From: Pedobacter metabolipauper
GTDB taxonomy: Bacteria > Bacteroidota > Bacteroidia > Sphingobacteriales > Sphingobacteriaceae
Length of the DNA: 64,000 bases
Reading direction: 5' to 3'
NCBI RefSeq assembly: GCF_004362715.1
Contig: NZ_SNYC01000008.1
Coordinates: 32,764-96,763, forward strand
The notes beneath the pieces were generated by a model. The model was not told the origin of the DNA and did not search any database. It saw only the letters and a list, made by a program, of their open reading frames with translations. The position numbers and the translations under genes are program-made. Positions 27,144 to 36,473 of this stretch are shown piece by piece. The stretch's first letter is position 1; each line of letters starts with the position of its first letter.

Positions 27144-29033
27144 ATGATCGTTTATAAAAGATATCTTCTGTTTTTCTTACTGTCACTTGCCTTTGCATGT
27201 AAACAAGGTGACATGAGGATCATACCTGTAGACGATTTCTTTAAATCACAGGATAGATTGGTATACCGGATCTCTCCGGATGGAACCAGTCTGTCGTATT
27301 TGGTCCTGGAAGGTAAAAATCAAAATCTATACATCGAGAATATTGCAACGGGCAAAGGCCGCAAGGTTACCCAACTGAAAGAACGGAGCATCAACTTCTA
27401 TTTTTGGGTAAGCAAAAATGAACTTATTTACTACAAAGAGACCGATCCGCAGAAAAGAAGGTCTGATATCTTTATCATCAATAAAGATGGCAGTAACGAA
27501 CGCCAGTTAACAAATAATGAAAAGAGCAAGATCCGCGTATTGGAGGATCAGCTGATAGATGATAAATATTTATTGGTTACATCCAATAAAAGAGATTCAA
27601 CAGTTTTTGATGTGTACCGTTTAAATGTACGCAATGGTGTAATGGAGATGGCCGCTAAGAATCCAGGAAACATTACCGACTGGATTACAGATTCTGAAGG
27701 TAAACTGAGACTGGCTACCAGCAGCGACGGTGTAAATGAAACACTCCTTTATCGCGAAAATGAGGGCAGTTCTTTTAAACCCATCATGACAAATAATTTC
27801 AAAACTACATTCAGGCCCATTGCTTTTTCTCACAACCAGCCGCATATTATTTATGCAGTTTCTGATGTAAACCGTGATAAGAGTGCGCTGGTAGAGGTAG
27901 ATTGTCATACAGGTAAAGAACTTAAAGTAGTGTTCGGTAACGATTCTATAAACATTACAGACGCGCAGTACTCCCGGAAAAAGCAAAAGATGTCATTTGT
28001 GGTCTATGAAAACTGGAAAAAAGAGAAACACTTTTTGGACGACTCGGTGAAACTCTTGTATACGAACCTGGATCACCTTTTACCAAAAACGGAAACCCGG
28101 ATCATAGATCGCGATAAGGCAGAAAATGTGTTTATTGTGCGGACGTTTACCGACAGGAACCCCGGATCTTTTTATCTGTATTTTGCAAAGACCGGTCAGC
28201 TAAGAAAATTAAGCGACTTTAACTCTGCGATTAAAGTCAATGAAATGAGCGAAATGAAACCGATTAGTTTTGTTTCGAAAGACAGCATGCGCATCCAGGG
28301 ATACCTGACGCTCCCTGTCAATAAAAAAGCACAAAACCTGCCGGTTGTGGTACTGCCGCATGATGGACCTGGCGGACGGAATAGTTGGGGCTATAATGCC
28401 GAAGTTCAGTTTCTGGCGAACCGCGGATATGCTGTTTTTCAGGTAAATTATAGGGGCTCATCCGGATATGGGAAGGCTTTTTTTGCTGCAGGGTTTAAAC
28501 AATGGGGCTGCAAGATCCAGCAGGATATCAACGATGGGGTGCAATGGCTGATCAATGAAAAGATTGCCAATCCGAAACGAATTGCAATCTATGGATCCGG
28601 TTTTGGAGGTAACATCGCATTAAATGCATTATACTCTAAAGGCAGTAACTACACGTGTGCGGCATCAAACTCTGGAGTCATCAACTTGTTTACCTACCTG
28701 AAATCCATACCGCCGTTCTTAAAACCAAACCTCCAGATGTATTATGAAATGATTGGAAACCCGGTAACAGATGTAGACCGGATGCGTCAATCCTCCCCGT
28801 TATTTCAGGCCGACAGGATCAATGCACCGGTATTTATTGCTCAGAACATTAAAGACCCCAATATAAACTCAGCAGAGACCGTACAATTCATTAAAAACCT
28901 TCAAAAAAGAAAGGTGAATGTTACGTACCTCGAAAATGACGGGGTTTCGTTTCCGGGCAGTCACCTGGAGGAAAGACAAAAGTTTTACGCTGCTTTAGAG
29001 CAATTCTTAGAAGTTAACCTGAAAAAAAAGTAA
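27144..29033 (+). CDS. S9 (prolyl oligopeptidase/acylaminoacyl) peptidase-like lipoprotein, probably inactive
   Basis: A 629-residue lipoprotein (lipobox FAC at about residue 19) with a WD40/TolB-like beta-propeller (about 35-350) and an alpha/beta-hydrolase S9 domain (about 380-629). The hydrolase fold is intact (PHDGPGGRNSWGYNAEVQF, NYRGSSGYGKAFF). However, the nucleophile elbow reads G-S-G-F-G-G at 484-489, so Gly486 stands where Ser is required, and the active-site His position is Val601 (DGVSF instead of EGHGF). Asp571 is retained. I infer a non-catalytic, perhaps peptide-binding, protein. It lies 9 nt upstream of a histidine kinase gene in the same direction, so it may feed a signal to it. 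Confidence 0.85.
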   Translation: MIVYKRYLLFFLLSLAFACKQGDMRIIPVDDFFKSQDRLVYRISPDGTSLSYLVLEGKNQNLYIENIATGKGRKVTQLKERSINFYFWVSKNELIYYKETDPQKRRSDIFIINKDGSNERQLTNNEKSKIRVLEDQLIDDKYLLVTSNKRDSTVFDVYRLNVRNGVMEMAAKNPGNITDWITDSEGKLRLATSSDGVNETLLYRENEGSSFKPIMTNNFKTTFRPIAFSHNQPHIIYAVSDVNRDKSALVEVDCHTGKELKVVFGNDSINITDAQYSRKKQKMSFVVYENWKKEKHFLDDSVKLLYTNLDHLLPKTETRIIDRDKAENVFIVRTFTDRNPGSFYLYFAKTGQLRKLSDFNSAIKVNEMSEMKPISFVSKDSMRIQGYLTLPVNKKAQNLPVVVLPHDGPGGRNSWGYNAEVQFLANRGYAVFQVNYRGSSGYGKAFFAAGFKQWGCKIQQDINDGVQWLINEKIANPKRIAIYGSGFGGNIALNALYSKGSNYTCAASNSGVINLFTYLKSIPPFLKPNLQMYYEMIGNPVTDVDRMRQSSPLFQADRINAPVFIAQNIKDPNINSAETVQFIKNLQKRKVNVTYLENDGVSFPGSHLEERQKFYAALEQFLEVNLKKK

Positions 29034-29042
29034 ATTGGGCTC

Positions 29043-30716
29043 ATGCCATCAGAGAAAAAGAGCGGTTACCGTAAGAATTTTTCGTTGATCCTTACCTTCA
29101 TCATCCTGATGTCGGTACTGTTTATGCTGTCGCTTGTTCTTGCGTACCGGTTTAGCACGAAGTTTATTGAGAATGAATTTGTATCAGAAAAGGTAAATGT
29201 GCTTGAGCAAAGTATTAAGCCCTACAACGATTTCTTTCAGAAAAAACTTCCTGAAGTCTCTTATTATAATGGTTACCTGGATTCTGCTACCGCGTCGAAT
29301 TTTGTAGATACCGTATTGCTGGAATATCCATTCGTATCGAAGGTTATATTTTACGACTCTGAAGTTCGGAACAGCCCGGTAAATGATGGATTGAATACCG
29401 GTAAATTCTCTTTCGGCCCAAAAAGTATTTACCAGTTTGGTAGCCTGGTACCCAAAGATTCTGTCGCCTTATTTTCAAGGGACAATACACGGAACTTCAT
29501 TGTAGGGGATGATTTTAATACCCTTGCCTTAAAGCTCGCTTCTTATATCGAAAGCCTGGATACCAGCCGGGTGCCCAGTCCCGATGAACTGTTTAGCAAT
29601 TTCAGTAATGTCCGTTCTAATAAGATCACTTACCTGAATATTCCGAGGGTAGAGGATTTGAAGATGTATAAAAGTATGATGCGGAAAGAACTCGATCCGC
29701 AGCCTGTTTATCAGCAGGACATGCTCTCTTTCCACCTGGACCCTTACAAGATCAGGATCATCAATACCCGGCCATTGTTATTCCAGTACATCAAGATTGA
29801 ACCGCTTACTTATGATCCTTTAGACATTTCTACCTCGTATTTAACAACAGAGATAACCCTGCCGGGCCCATTTTCTGATTATAAGCTTTATTTCATCTCT
29901 TCAAAATCATTCATAGATAAAGAGATCAGAAGCTATTTCCTGCCTATTGCACTGGCATTGCTGGTTTTTTATAGTATAGTTGTACTCGTTGCCTTTCTGA
30001 TTTACAGGAACCTGAACATCAACCAAAAGATGTTTAAGCTGCAGTATGATTTTATGAATAACCTTACCCATGAGTTTAAGACCCCGGTAAGTGTAATTAA
30101 AATAGCCGGAAATAACATCAAAAGCGCCACCACGCTTACCGAAAGGGAATTGAAAATGTATGGCAAGATCCTGGATGAAGAAGCAGATAAGTTAAACGGG
30201 TTAATGAACAAGCTGCTTGCGTTTACGCAAATTGAGAATAAAGCCATTGAACTGAACCAGGATAAGATCAGCATAGTCGACTTCATTGAAAGTACCATCG
30301 AATCGCACCGGTTAAAACATCCCGATTTTAATTTCACCTATGAAACATCCGGATTTAAAACATTTGTTACCGATCCGGTGCTGTTGGGCAGCCTGTTCGA
30401 TAACCTGGCAGAGAATGCCTATAAATACTCTCCGCCGGAGCGTAAAAAGTTACACATCAGCGCACGGCTGATTAAAGGTAAGGTGGTGCTTCGGTTTACG
30501 GATAATGGTATTGGTATACCAGCATCAGAAATTAATAATATATTTAAAAAGTTTTTCCGGATCCAGAACCAATACAATCAAAATGGAAGTGTTGGTCTTG
30601 GTTTGGCTTTTTGTAAGGAACTGGTTAACTTTATGAACGGTGAGATCACCGTAAAGAGTAAGGTAAATAAAGGATCAGAGTTTAAGATTGTATTACCGTA
30701 TATTGATAACGATTAA
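29043..30716 (+). CDS. Two-component sensor histidine kinase
   Basis: A 557-residue inner-membrane kinase with helix 1 (about 13-35), a periplasmic sensor domain of about 260 residues, and helix 2 (about 300-322). No clear HAMP domain follows; the HisKA helix comes soon after, with His343 in NNLTHEFKTPVSV. The ATPase domain has the N-box NLAENAYKYS, G1 DNGIGIP and G2 GLGLAFC. The partner response regulator starts 5 nt after the stop. The ligand is unknown. The preceding S9-like lipoprotein, 9 nt upstream, is a candidate signal-input partner. Confidence 0.94.
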   Translation: MPSEKKSGYRKNFSLILTFIILMSVLFMLSLVLAYRFSTKFIENEFVSEKVNVLEQSIKPYNDFFQKKLPEVSYYNGYLDSATASNFVDTVLLEYPFVSKVIFYDSEVRNSPVNDGLNTGKFSFGPKSIYQFGSLVPKDSVALFSRDNTRNFIVGDDFNTLALKLASYIESLDTSRVPSPDELFSNFSNVRSNKITYLNIPRVEDLKMYKSMMRKELDPQPVYQQDMLSFHLDPYKIRIINTRPLLFQYIKIEPLTYDPLDISTSYLTTEITLPGPFSDYKLYFISSKSFIDKEIRSYFLPIALALLVFYSIVVLVAFLIYRNLNINQKMFKLQYDFMNNLTHEFKTPVSVIKIAGNNIKSATTLTERELKMYGKILDEEADKLNGLMNKLLAFTQIENKAIELNQDKISIVDFIESTIESHRLKHPDFNFTYETSGFKTFVTDPVLLGSLFDNLAENAYKYSPPERKKLHISARLIKGKVVLRFTDNGIGIPASEINNIFKKFFRIQNQYNQNGSVGLGLAFCKELVNFMNGEITVKSKVNKGSEFKIVLPYIDND

Positions 30717-30721
30717 AAGAT

Positions 30722-31411
30722 ATGTCAAAGGGAATTAAAATATTAATAGTTGAAGACGATGAAAATCTAAGGTTTTTAGTGGTACACCGTTTAAAGGCAG
30801 AAGGATATGATGTTTTAGAAGTTGGTGATGGTGATGCAGCAGAGCAGACCATCATGAGCGAAAAACCGGATATCGTACTTTTAGACTGGATGCTTCCCGG
30901 CAAACAGGGTGCAGAAGTTTGTGAGGAGGTGCGGAAGCTTGGCTTTGATAACCTGATCATCATGATGACTGCCAAGGCGCAGGATGTTGACAAGATCGAT
31001 GCGTATAACTTCGGTGTTTCTGACTACGTAACCAAACCATTTAACATGGATGTACTTGTAGCCATGCTGGATAGCAAGGTGAAGTTCCTTTTAAATAATG
31101 ACCGTTCGGAGATTCACCGGTTCGGTAATATGGAGCATCATCCAAATATCCATACCCTGTATAGAAATGGCAAAAAGATAGAACTTACCATATTAGAGAA
31201 CCGGATCCTATTGTATTTTCTGAGAAATCCAAACAAGGTAATTAACCGCGATGAACTTATGCTTGTGGTATGGGGATACAATTCTGATGTGAACACCAGG
31301 ACATTGGATATGCACATTGTACGTTTGCGTAAGAAGATTGAATTAAACCCGGATAACCCGCAGTTACTGCAGACGGTTAGGGGTATTGGTTACCGCTTTA
31401 ATCCGGCTTAG
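30722..31411 (+). CDS. OmpR/PhoB-family response regulator
   Basis: A 229-residue regulator with a receiver domain (1-120) and a winged-helix DNA-binding domain (about 130-228). The acidic pocket is Glu11-Asp12-Asp13, the phosphoacceptor is Asp55 (IVLLDWMLPG), and Lys105 (YVTKPF) completes the site. The effector shows NRDELMLVVWG and RTLDMHIVRLRKKI. It is the cognate partner of the kinase 5 nt upstream. Targets are unknown. Confidence 0.95.
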   Translation: MSKGIKILIVEDDENLRFLVVHRLKAEGYDVLEVGDGDAAEQTIMSEKPDIVLLDWMLPGKQGAEVCEEVRKLGFDNLIIMMTAKAQDVDKIDAYNFGVSDYVTKPFNMDVLVAMLDSKVKFLLNNDRSEIHRFGNMEHHPNIHTLYRNGKKIELTILENRILLYFLRNPNKVINRDELMLVVWGYNSDVNTRTLDMHIVRLRKKIELNPDNPQLLQTVRGIGYRFNPA

Positions 31412-31427
31412 TACTTTTTAAAAGGAA

Positions 31428-31557
31428 GATCTGCAATAGGCTTCTATGATCTTAATCTGTACGGGTGACATTTGAAGAGTATTAGTTGTGGGATTAAGAT
31501 CTTGATCTGGCTAATGTTAATTTAAAGAGATCTAAAATAGGTTATATGATCTTAATT
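31428..31557. repeat. Imperfect 30-bp direct repeat, copies 100 bp apart
   Basis: Copy 1 is at 31428-31457 and copy 2 at 31528-31557. Both begin AGATCT, contain ATAGG and end ATGATCTTAAT. A near-palindrome ATTAAGATCTTGAT lies between them (about 31493-31506). They sit in the 183-nt gap between two convergent genes, so an operator is less likely than a small duplicated or transcript-end element. Confidence 0.55.
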
Positions 31558-31594
31558 TAGCTTCAGTATTTTTTAAAAAGCAGACACAAGGTCT

Positions 31595-32479
31595 TTAAAA
31601 GGAAAAGTAGCTAAACAACAGCATCATCATATATTGCAACAGCATGGTGCCGTCCAGGTAAAGAAAATAATAATATTCATTTTTCTTAATGTTGGCTTTA
31701 AAGATCAGCCACCCGGTTATGGACAGACTTAAAGTTACAGCAGCAATATCGGGGTTGGAAGCCTGTCTGAATAAAAGCAGCAAAACAAGATACAGTACCA
31801 GCAAGCCCAGGCAAAAGACATATGCCTTCTTCTCTCCCAGCATAACAGGGATTGTTTTAAGTGCATACAACTTGTCCTGAAACAGGTCTCTGATGTCAAA
31901 GGGAACAGTAATAGCCGCGATGAACAGGAAGCGCTTGGCCACAAGCAGTAAGGTGTCTGCGGAGGAGATCTGTAAGTTCAGGTTTTTTTCCAGCTCAACA
32001 ATAGGCAGCAATACACAGCTAACCGACCATACCAGCGCAATTAGAAAAAGTTTAATGCCAGGAATATTCCTTAATCCGATTTGCTGGTTGTTAAGGGTGA
32101 GAAAAGGTACATTATAGCCGACTGCCAGCAGACCGGTAAATGCCATTAGCAGTTTTGATTCAATGCTCAGGTACCAAAGGCCCAGAGGAATTAAACACAT
32201 AATCGAGATCAGGGTGATCGAAATGATCAGCCGGTGGTGTGAAAAGATCCAGCGTACCCGTATGTATGGTGAGCTTTGAGGATTTTTAGGTTTGGCCAGC
32301 AGCATGCTGAAATTGTACAGGCCGAGCGTAGAAAAGAATAGAAAAGCAAGAATATACCTGTCCGGCGGAGCTTTCAGTAAATGATAGGTAATTAAACCCT
32401 GTGCAACGGCACAGATGGCGATGAAGAGGTTGCTGAAAAGCAGAAAGTCAAGAATAGCAAGTAATACCCTTTTAATCAT
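31595..32479 (-). CDS. UbiA-like polyprenyltransferase family membrane protein
   Basis: A 294-residue protein with about eight helices. The second Asp-rich motif of the UbiA superfamily is clear (DIRDLFQDKLYALKTIPVMLG, about residues 199-219). The first motif (NDxxDxxxD) is not: the matching loop reads LYNFSMLLAKPKNP. It may be a diverged or inactive member, or one with another substrate. It is the last gene of a minus-strand run, 20 nt after the metallophosphoesterase. Confidence 0.68.
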   Translation of the reverse strand: MIKRVLLAILDFLLFSNLFIAICAVAQGLITYHLLKAPPDRYILAFLFFSTLGLYNFSMLLAKPKNPQSSPYIRVRWIFSHHRLIISITLISIMCLIPLGLWYLSIESKLLMAFTGLLAVGYNVPFLTLNNQQIGLRNIPGIKLFLIALVWSVSCVLLPIVELEKNLNLQISSADTLLLVAKRFLFIAAITVPFDIRDLFQDKLYALKTIPVMLGEKKAYVFCLGLLVLYLVLLLLFRQASNPDIAAVTLSLSITGWLIFKANIKKNEYYYFLYLDGTMLLQYMMMLLFSYFSF

Positions 32480-32499
32480 CTGCAGGAAGCGGGATCTAG

Positions 32500-33753
32500 T
32501 TAAGCCCGCTTCAATTCAAATATCGTTATTTCTGGTAGAATTCCAACTCTTCCAGGGTATCCTAAAAATCCATAACCTACATTCACATACAGCTGCTGAT
32601 TTTTTTCAGTGTAAAGGCCAGCCCATTCTTTGTAGATATATTGCACAGGGCTCCATTGAAAATGTGCTGTTCGTACACCGAACTGCATGCCGTGGGTGTG
32701 GCCGCTAAACATGGCGTCAATTTGAGGATACTTTTCCAGCACTTCTCCACGCCAGTGCGAAGGGTCATGAGAAAGGAGAAGCTTAACCGGAAGGTCGTCC
32801 GTATCTTTTGTAGCCAGATCCATTCTTCCATATTTAGGAAAACGGCCCATACCCCAGTTCTCGATCCCTAAAATACCGATCTCTTCCCCGTTAACCTTTA
32901 GTCTCCGGTGCTCGTTCATCAGCAGGTCCCAGCCCATGATCTGATGGGTCTTAATGACATCCTGCAGATTCTTGGCTTTGGCAGCAGAGGGCTCCAGTCC
33001 AAAATGATATTCACCATAATCATGGTTCCCTAGCGTAGAATATACGCCTAAGGGAGCTTTTACTTTACTGAAGATATCCTGGTAATCTCGCATTTCATTG
33101 GCGAGGTTATTCACGATATCGCCGGTAAAAAAGATCAGGTCAGGTTTTTCAGCCATTAACAGTTCCACCCCGCCGCGAACAGCTTTCTGGTTGTAAAAAC
33201 TTCCGGAATGTATGTCAGAGATCTGACCCAGCCTGATGCCTTCAAATGAAGCCGGAAGATTGGGGAGTACAAGCGTTCTTCGTTTAACTTTATAATCATA
33301 AGCCCCGGCGGCAATGCCCCAGGTTAAAGAGGTTAAAGGTACTGCAGCCGTAACGAGTCCGGCTTTGATCAGAAAAGAAGAACGGCTGATTGGTTCCCCA
33401 ACAGCAATGGGGTTATCCCGGGCAGCTTCTTTTGGTTTTGAAGCACGGATCAAACGGATTACAAGCCGTCTTAGATCGTCGATCAGTAAGAATGGCAGCA
33501 AGACCATTTTACACGCTACAGTCAAAAAGAAAGCAACAAGTATAATTGACCTCAGACTTAGATATAAGTTGGCGTAGATGGACGCAAACACCGCAATAAC
33601 GAGCAGCACGGTATAGGTCCACCAGATTATAGTAAATACTTTCCTGGTGGTTGGTTTCCAGGTTTTAAATACAGCTAAAATTGCACGGTAGCAATAGTAA
33701 TCAAACGCCAGTAAGAAAACGGATAAAAATAAGAGAAGTGGCAGTCGGCCCAT
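32500..33753 (-). CDS. Membrane-anchored metallophosphoesterase
   Basis: A 417-residue protein with three or four N-terminal helices (about 5-100) and a calcineurin-type phosphoesterase domain (about 165-410). Metal-site motifs are SDIHSG, FTGDIVNN, LGNHDYGEY, LLSHDP and FSGHTHGMQFG, all intact. It resembles the YkuE/YaeI group that has been linked to lipid-headgroup or UDP-diacylglucosamine hydrolysis. The substrate here is unknown. It lies in an operon with the AAA gene (16-nt gap) and the UbiA-like gene. Confidence 0.9.
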   Translation of the reverse strand: MGRLPLLLFLSVFLLAFDYYCYRAILAVFKTWKPTTRKVFTIIWWTYTVLLVIAVFASIYANLYLSLRSIILVAFFLTVACKMVLLPFLLIDDLRRLVIRLIRASKPKEAARDNPIAVGEPISRSSFLIKAGLVTAAVPLTSLTWGIAAGAYDYKVKRRTLVLPNLPASFEGIRLGQISDIHSGSFYNQKAVRGGVELLMAEKPDLIFFTGDIVNNLANEMRDYQDIFSKVKAPLGVYSTLGNHDYGEYHFGLEPSAAKAKNLQDVIKTHQIMGWDLLMNEHRRLKVNGEEIGILGIENWGMGRFPKYGRMDLATKDTDDLPVKLLLSHDPSHWRGEVLEKYPQIDAMFSGHTHGMQFGVRTAHFQWSPVQYIYKEWAGLYTEKNQQLYVNVGYGFLGYPGRVGILPEITIFELKRA

Positions 33754-33769
33754 TTATATATACTTAAAA

Positions 33770-35263
33770 TTATCTGAAATCAACATCATCCTCATCATCA
33801 CCAAGGTCGGTGTTAAATAAACTGTCAAACATGTCAGAAAAACCAAATCCTCCCTCCAGGTATTTCTTACTCAACTGCGAGTGCTCGGCAAGCCCATGCA
33901 ATACAAATTCCATAAGCAGCAGGGTTTGGTTCTCGCTTAGCTTAGGATGGAATTTCTTAACCAGGTCATACAATCCCGGAATGCCCATCAGTTCTTTCTT
34001 ATACTTGGAAGCAGTCAAAGAATCCGATATATCCAGGGTGTTGCCCTCAGTAAACCATTCGGTAATGCTATTATACGGGTTGGCGGCTTTACTTTTTTTA
34101 GCTTTTTCAGGATCCGGGAAATAGCGTGCAAATAACGTTTTAATGGCTTTGCCGATCAAGGTATTTGCAACTTTTGCAGGGCCTTCCAGTTCACCTTCGT
34201 AAACCAGCTCAATTTTACCGGTAACGGCAGGAATGATCCCTGTAAAATCTGACAGGCGGACAAAGGTATTTTTCTCCCTGTTGATCAGCATCCTGCGCTC
34301 TGCAGTACTGATCAGGTTTTCATAGGCAGAAATGGTCAACCGTGCAGATACCCCTGATTTTTGATCGATGAATTCACTTTTACGTGCCTCAAATGCAACT
34401 TGCTCAACCAGATCTTTAACTAGTCCATCAGCCTCAATGCTTTTTTGCTCATCGGTAAGCTTAGCTTCCTGGAACGTTATTTTCCTGGATATACTGATGG
34501 TTTTCGGATAATGTGTTAGGATCTGGCTTTCAATACGGTCTTTCAATGGCGTAACAATAGAGCCCCTGTTTGTGTAATCTTCAGGATTTGCGGTAAAAAC
34601 AAATTGAACATCTAAAGGCAGGCGAAGTTTAAAACCCCTGATCTGAATGTCTTTTTCCTGCAGCATATTGAACAAGGCAACCTGGATCCTTGCCTGCAGA
34701 TCGGGAAGTTCATTGATCACGAAGATGCTGCGGTGAGCCCTTGGTATTAATCCAAAATGGATTACACGTTCATCGTTATAGGTTAGTTTAAGCGTAGCTG
34801 CTTTGATCGGGTCAACATCACCAATCAAATCGGCAACAGTAACATCAGGAGTAGCAAGCTTCTCGGTATATCTTTCAGAGCGGTGCTGCCAGCTTACCGG
34901 AGTTTCATCGCCATGCGCAGCAATCTCTTGTTTGGCATACCATGAAATTGGATTTAATGGATCATCAAAGATCTCACTTCCGGTTACATAAGGTATAAAC
35001 TCATCAAGTAAGTTTACCATTAAGCGGGCAATCCGTGTTTTCGCCTGTCCGCGTAAACCCAATAACAGGATGTTATGGCGTGAAAGGATAGCGGTTTGAA
35101 GTTCCGGGATTACGGTTTCATCGTAACCGAGAATGCCTTCAAAACCAGCTTCTTTGTTTTGAAGCTGCCTGATCAGGTTTTTACGAAGCTCGTCTTTTAC
35201 CGTTAATGATTTATAGTTTGTGGCTTTTAACTGGCCTAATGTTTTGATATTGTTGTAATCCAT
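33770..35263 (-). CDS. MoxR/Mg-chelatase-I-like AAA+ ATPase
   Basis: A 497-residue AAA+ protein. Walker A is G69-L-R-G-Q-A-K-T76. Walker B reads VINELPDL at about 182-189, with Asn184 where an Asp is usual and Glu185 kept. Sensor 1 is FTANPEDY, and the arginine-finger region is PLKDRIES. The C-terminus has an acidic tail (DDEDDVD). It is paired with a VWA-domain gene 28 nt upstream. That pairing is known for MoxR-VWA chaperone systems that insert metals or remodel complexes. No chlorophyll genes are near, so a Mg-chelatase role is unlikely. Confidence 0.88.
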   Translation of the reverse strand: MDYNNIKTLGQLKATNYKSLTVKDELRKNLIRQLQNKEAGFEGILGYDETVIPELQTAILSRHNILLLGLRGQAKTRIARLMVNLLDEFIPYVTGSEIFDDPLNPISWYAKQEIAAHGDETPVSWQHRSERYTEKLATPDVTVADLIGDVDPIKAATLKLTYNDERVIHFGLIPRAHRSIFVINELPDLQARIQVALFNMLQEKDIQIRGFKLRLPLDVQFVFTANPEDYTNRGSIVTPLKDRIESQILTHYPKTISISRKITFQEAKLTDEQKSIEADGLVKDLVEQVAFEARKSEFIDQKSGVSARLTISAYENLISTAERRMLINREKNTFVRLSDFTGIIPAVTGKIELVYEGELEGPAKVANTLIGKAIKTLFARYFPDPEKAKKSKAANPYNSITEWFTEGNTLDISDSLTASKYKKELMGIPGLYDLVKKFHPKLSENQTLLLMEFVLHGLAEHSQLSKKYLEGGFGFSDMFDSLFNTDLGDDEDDVDFR

Positions 35264-35291
35264 GCTTGGTATAAATCAGCTTCTATAATGA

Positions 35292-36389
35292 TTAACGGAC
35301 AGTTTTTCTGCGGTTCTTAATGTAATCTTCAAATATATATTCACCCAGTCCGGTTAAGGAGCTGTAAAATGCCCTTCCGCCATTGATCTGCGTAAATTCT
35401 CTTACAAACTGCTGCAGGTATGGATCCTGTGCAATCATAAAAGTAGTAATGGGAATATTTAACCTTTTGCACTGGGCAGCCATATTCAGTGTCTTGCTGA
35501 TCACTTTCCTGTCTAAGCCCATGCTGTTTTTATAGTAGCGGCCATTTTCTTTGAGACAGGTAGGCTTACCATCGGTGATCATAAAGATCTGCTTGTTATG
35601 GGTTTTTCGGCGGCGTAAAAGATCGGCAGCCAGCTCAAGGCCGGCAAAGGTGTTGGTGTGATACGGACCAACCTGTAAATAGGGAAGGTCTTTAACGGTA
35701 ATTGGCCAGGCATCATTACCAAAAACGACAATGTCCAGTGTATCTTTAGGATACCTGGTTTTAATTAGTTCTGCCAGCGCCATAGCTACCTTTTTAGCAG
35801 GCGTAATGCGGTCTTCACCATACAGGATCATGGAATGGGAAATGTCAATCATCAGCACGGTAGAGGTAAGGGTTTTGAAATCCTTCTCTTCAACTTCCAG
35901 ATCGCGTTCGGTCAATGTGAAATTACTGATACCATGATTGATCTGTGCATTTTGAATGGAAGCGGTCATGTCAATCTGATCCAGGCTGTCGCCAAAAGTA
36001 AACTCGCGGCGGTCTGCATTCTTTTCCTCTCCAATCCCGGAAATATTGCTGTTGTGGTTCCCTTTTCCTGCTTTTTTTAACTTTCCAAAGATCTCTTCCA
36101 GGGCAGACTTCCGGATCGTTTGTTCGGTTTTAGACGTGATGCTTAGATCGCCATTGGCCGGGTTCTCATTTAAATAACCTTTTTCCTTAAGGTCATCAAT
36201 AAAATCGCCCATACCATACTCATTATTGGTCAGCTTATATTTCTTATCCAGTTCATTCATCCATGCCAATGATTCTCCGGCATCTCCGGCAGTATAGTTC
36301 AGAAGCTGTGTAAAAAGTTTAAGCAATTCATCAAACCCGCCTTTAGGCAGGTCATCCGGCTGGAAATTAGAAAATTGGAAACCTCTCAT
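35292..36389 (-). CDS. VWA domain-containing protein, partner of the AAA+ ATPase
   Basis: A 365-residue cytoplasmic protein. The von Willebrand A domain is in the second half, with an intact MIDAS motif in LMIDISHSM (DxSxS), Thr in NTFAG and Asp in MITDGKPT. The N-terminal half is helical. I use ATG 36389 (MRGFQFSNF); a longer TTG frame from 36413 would start inside the promoter box at 36411-36418. It is the first gene of the VWA-AAA-phosphoesterase-UbiA run. Confidence 0.88.
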   Translation of the reverse strand: MRGFQFSNFQPDDLPKGGFDELLKLFTQLLNYTAGDAGESLAWMNELDKKYKLTNNEYGMGDFIDDLKEKGYLNENPANGDLSITSKTEQTIRKSALEEIFGKLKKAGKGNHNSNISGIGEEKNADRREFTFGDSLDQIDMTASIQNAQINHGISNFTLTERDLEVEEKDFKTLTSTVLMIDISHSMILYGEDRITPAKKVAMALAELIKTRYPKDTLDIVVFGNDAWPITVKDLPYLQVGPYHTNTFAGLELAADLLRRRKTHNKQIFMITDGKPTCLKENGRYYKNSMGLDRKVISKTLNMAAQCKRLNIPITTFMIAQDPYLQQFVREFTQINGGRAFYSSLTGLGEYIFEDYIKNRRKTVR

Positions 36390-36410
36390 ATATTCATGAT
36401 AAACGAATAA

Positions 36411-36418
36411 CAAATTTA
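36411..36418 (-). promoter_or_regulatory. TAnnTTTG promoter box for the VWA-AAA operon
   Basis: On the minus strand TAAATTTG fits the -7 consensus and is 21 nt from the ATG at 36389. The -33 region is not convincing. The box overlaps an alternative TTG start, which argues for the later ATG. Confidence 0.5.
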
Positions 36419-36473
36419 AAAGTTTGCTTCCGGACTATTTTAAGGCGGATGTCATTTTATGAAGGCTGTTAAC

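Noticed and set aside
33770..35263. Magnesium chelatase for chlorophyll synthesis
   Set aside because: No pigment genes are present and the VWA partner is short; a MoxR-type pair fits better.
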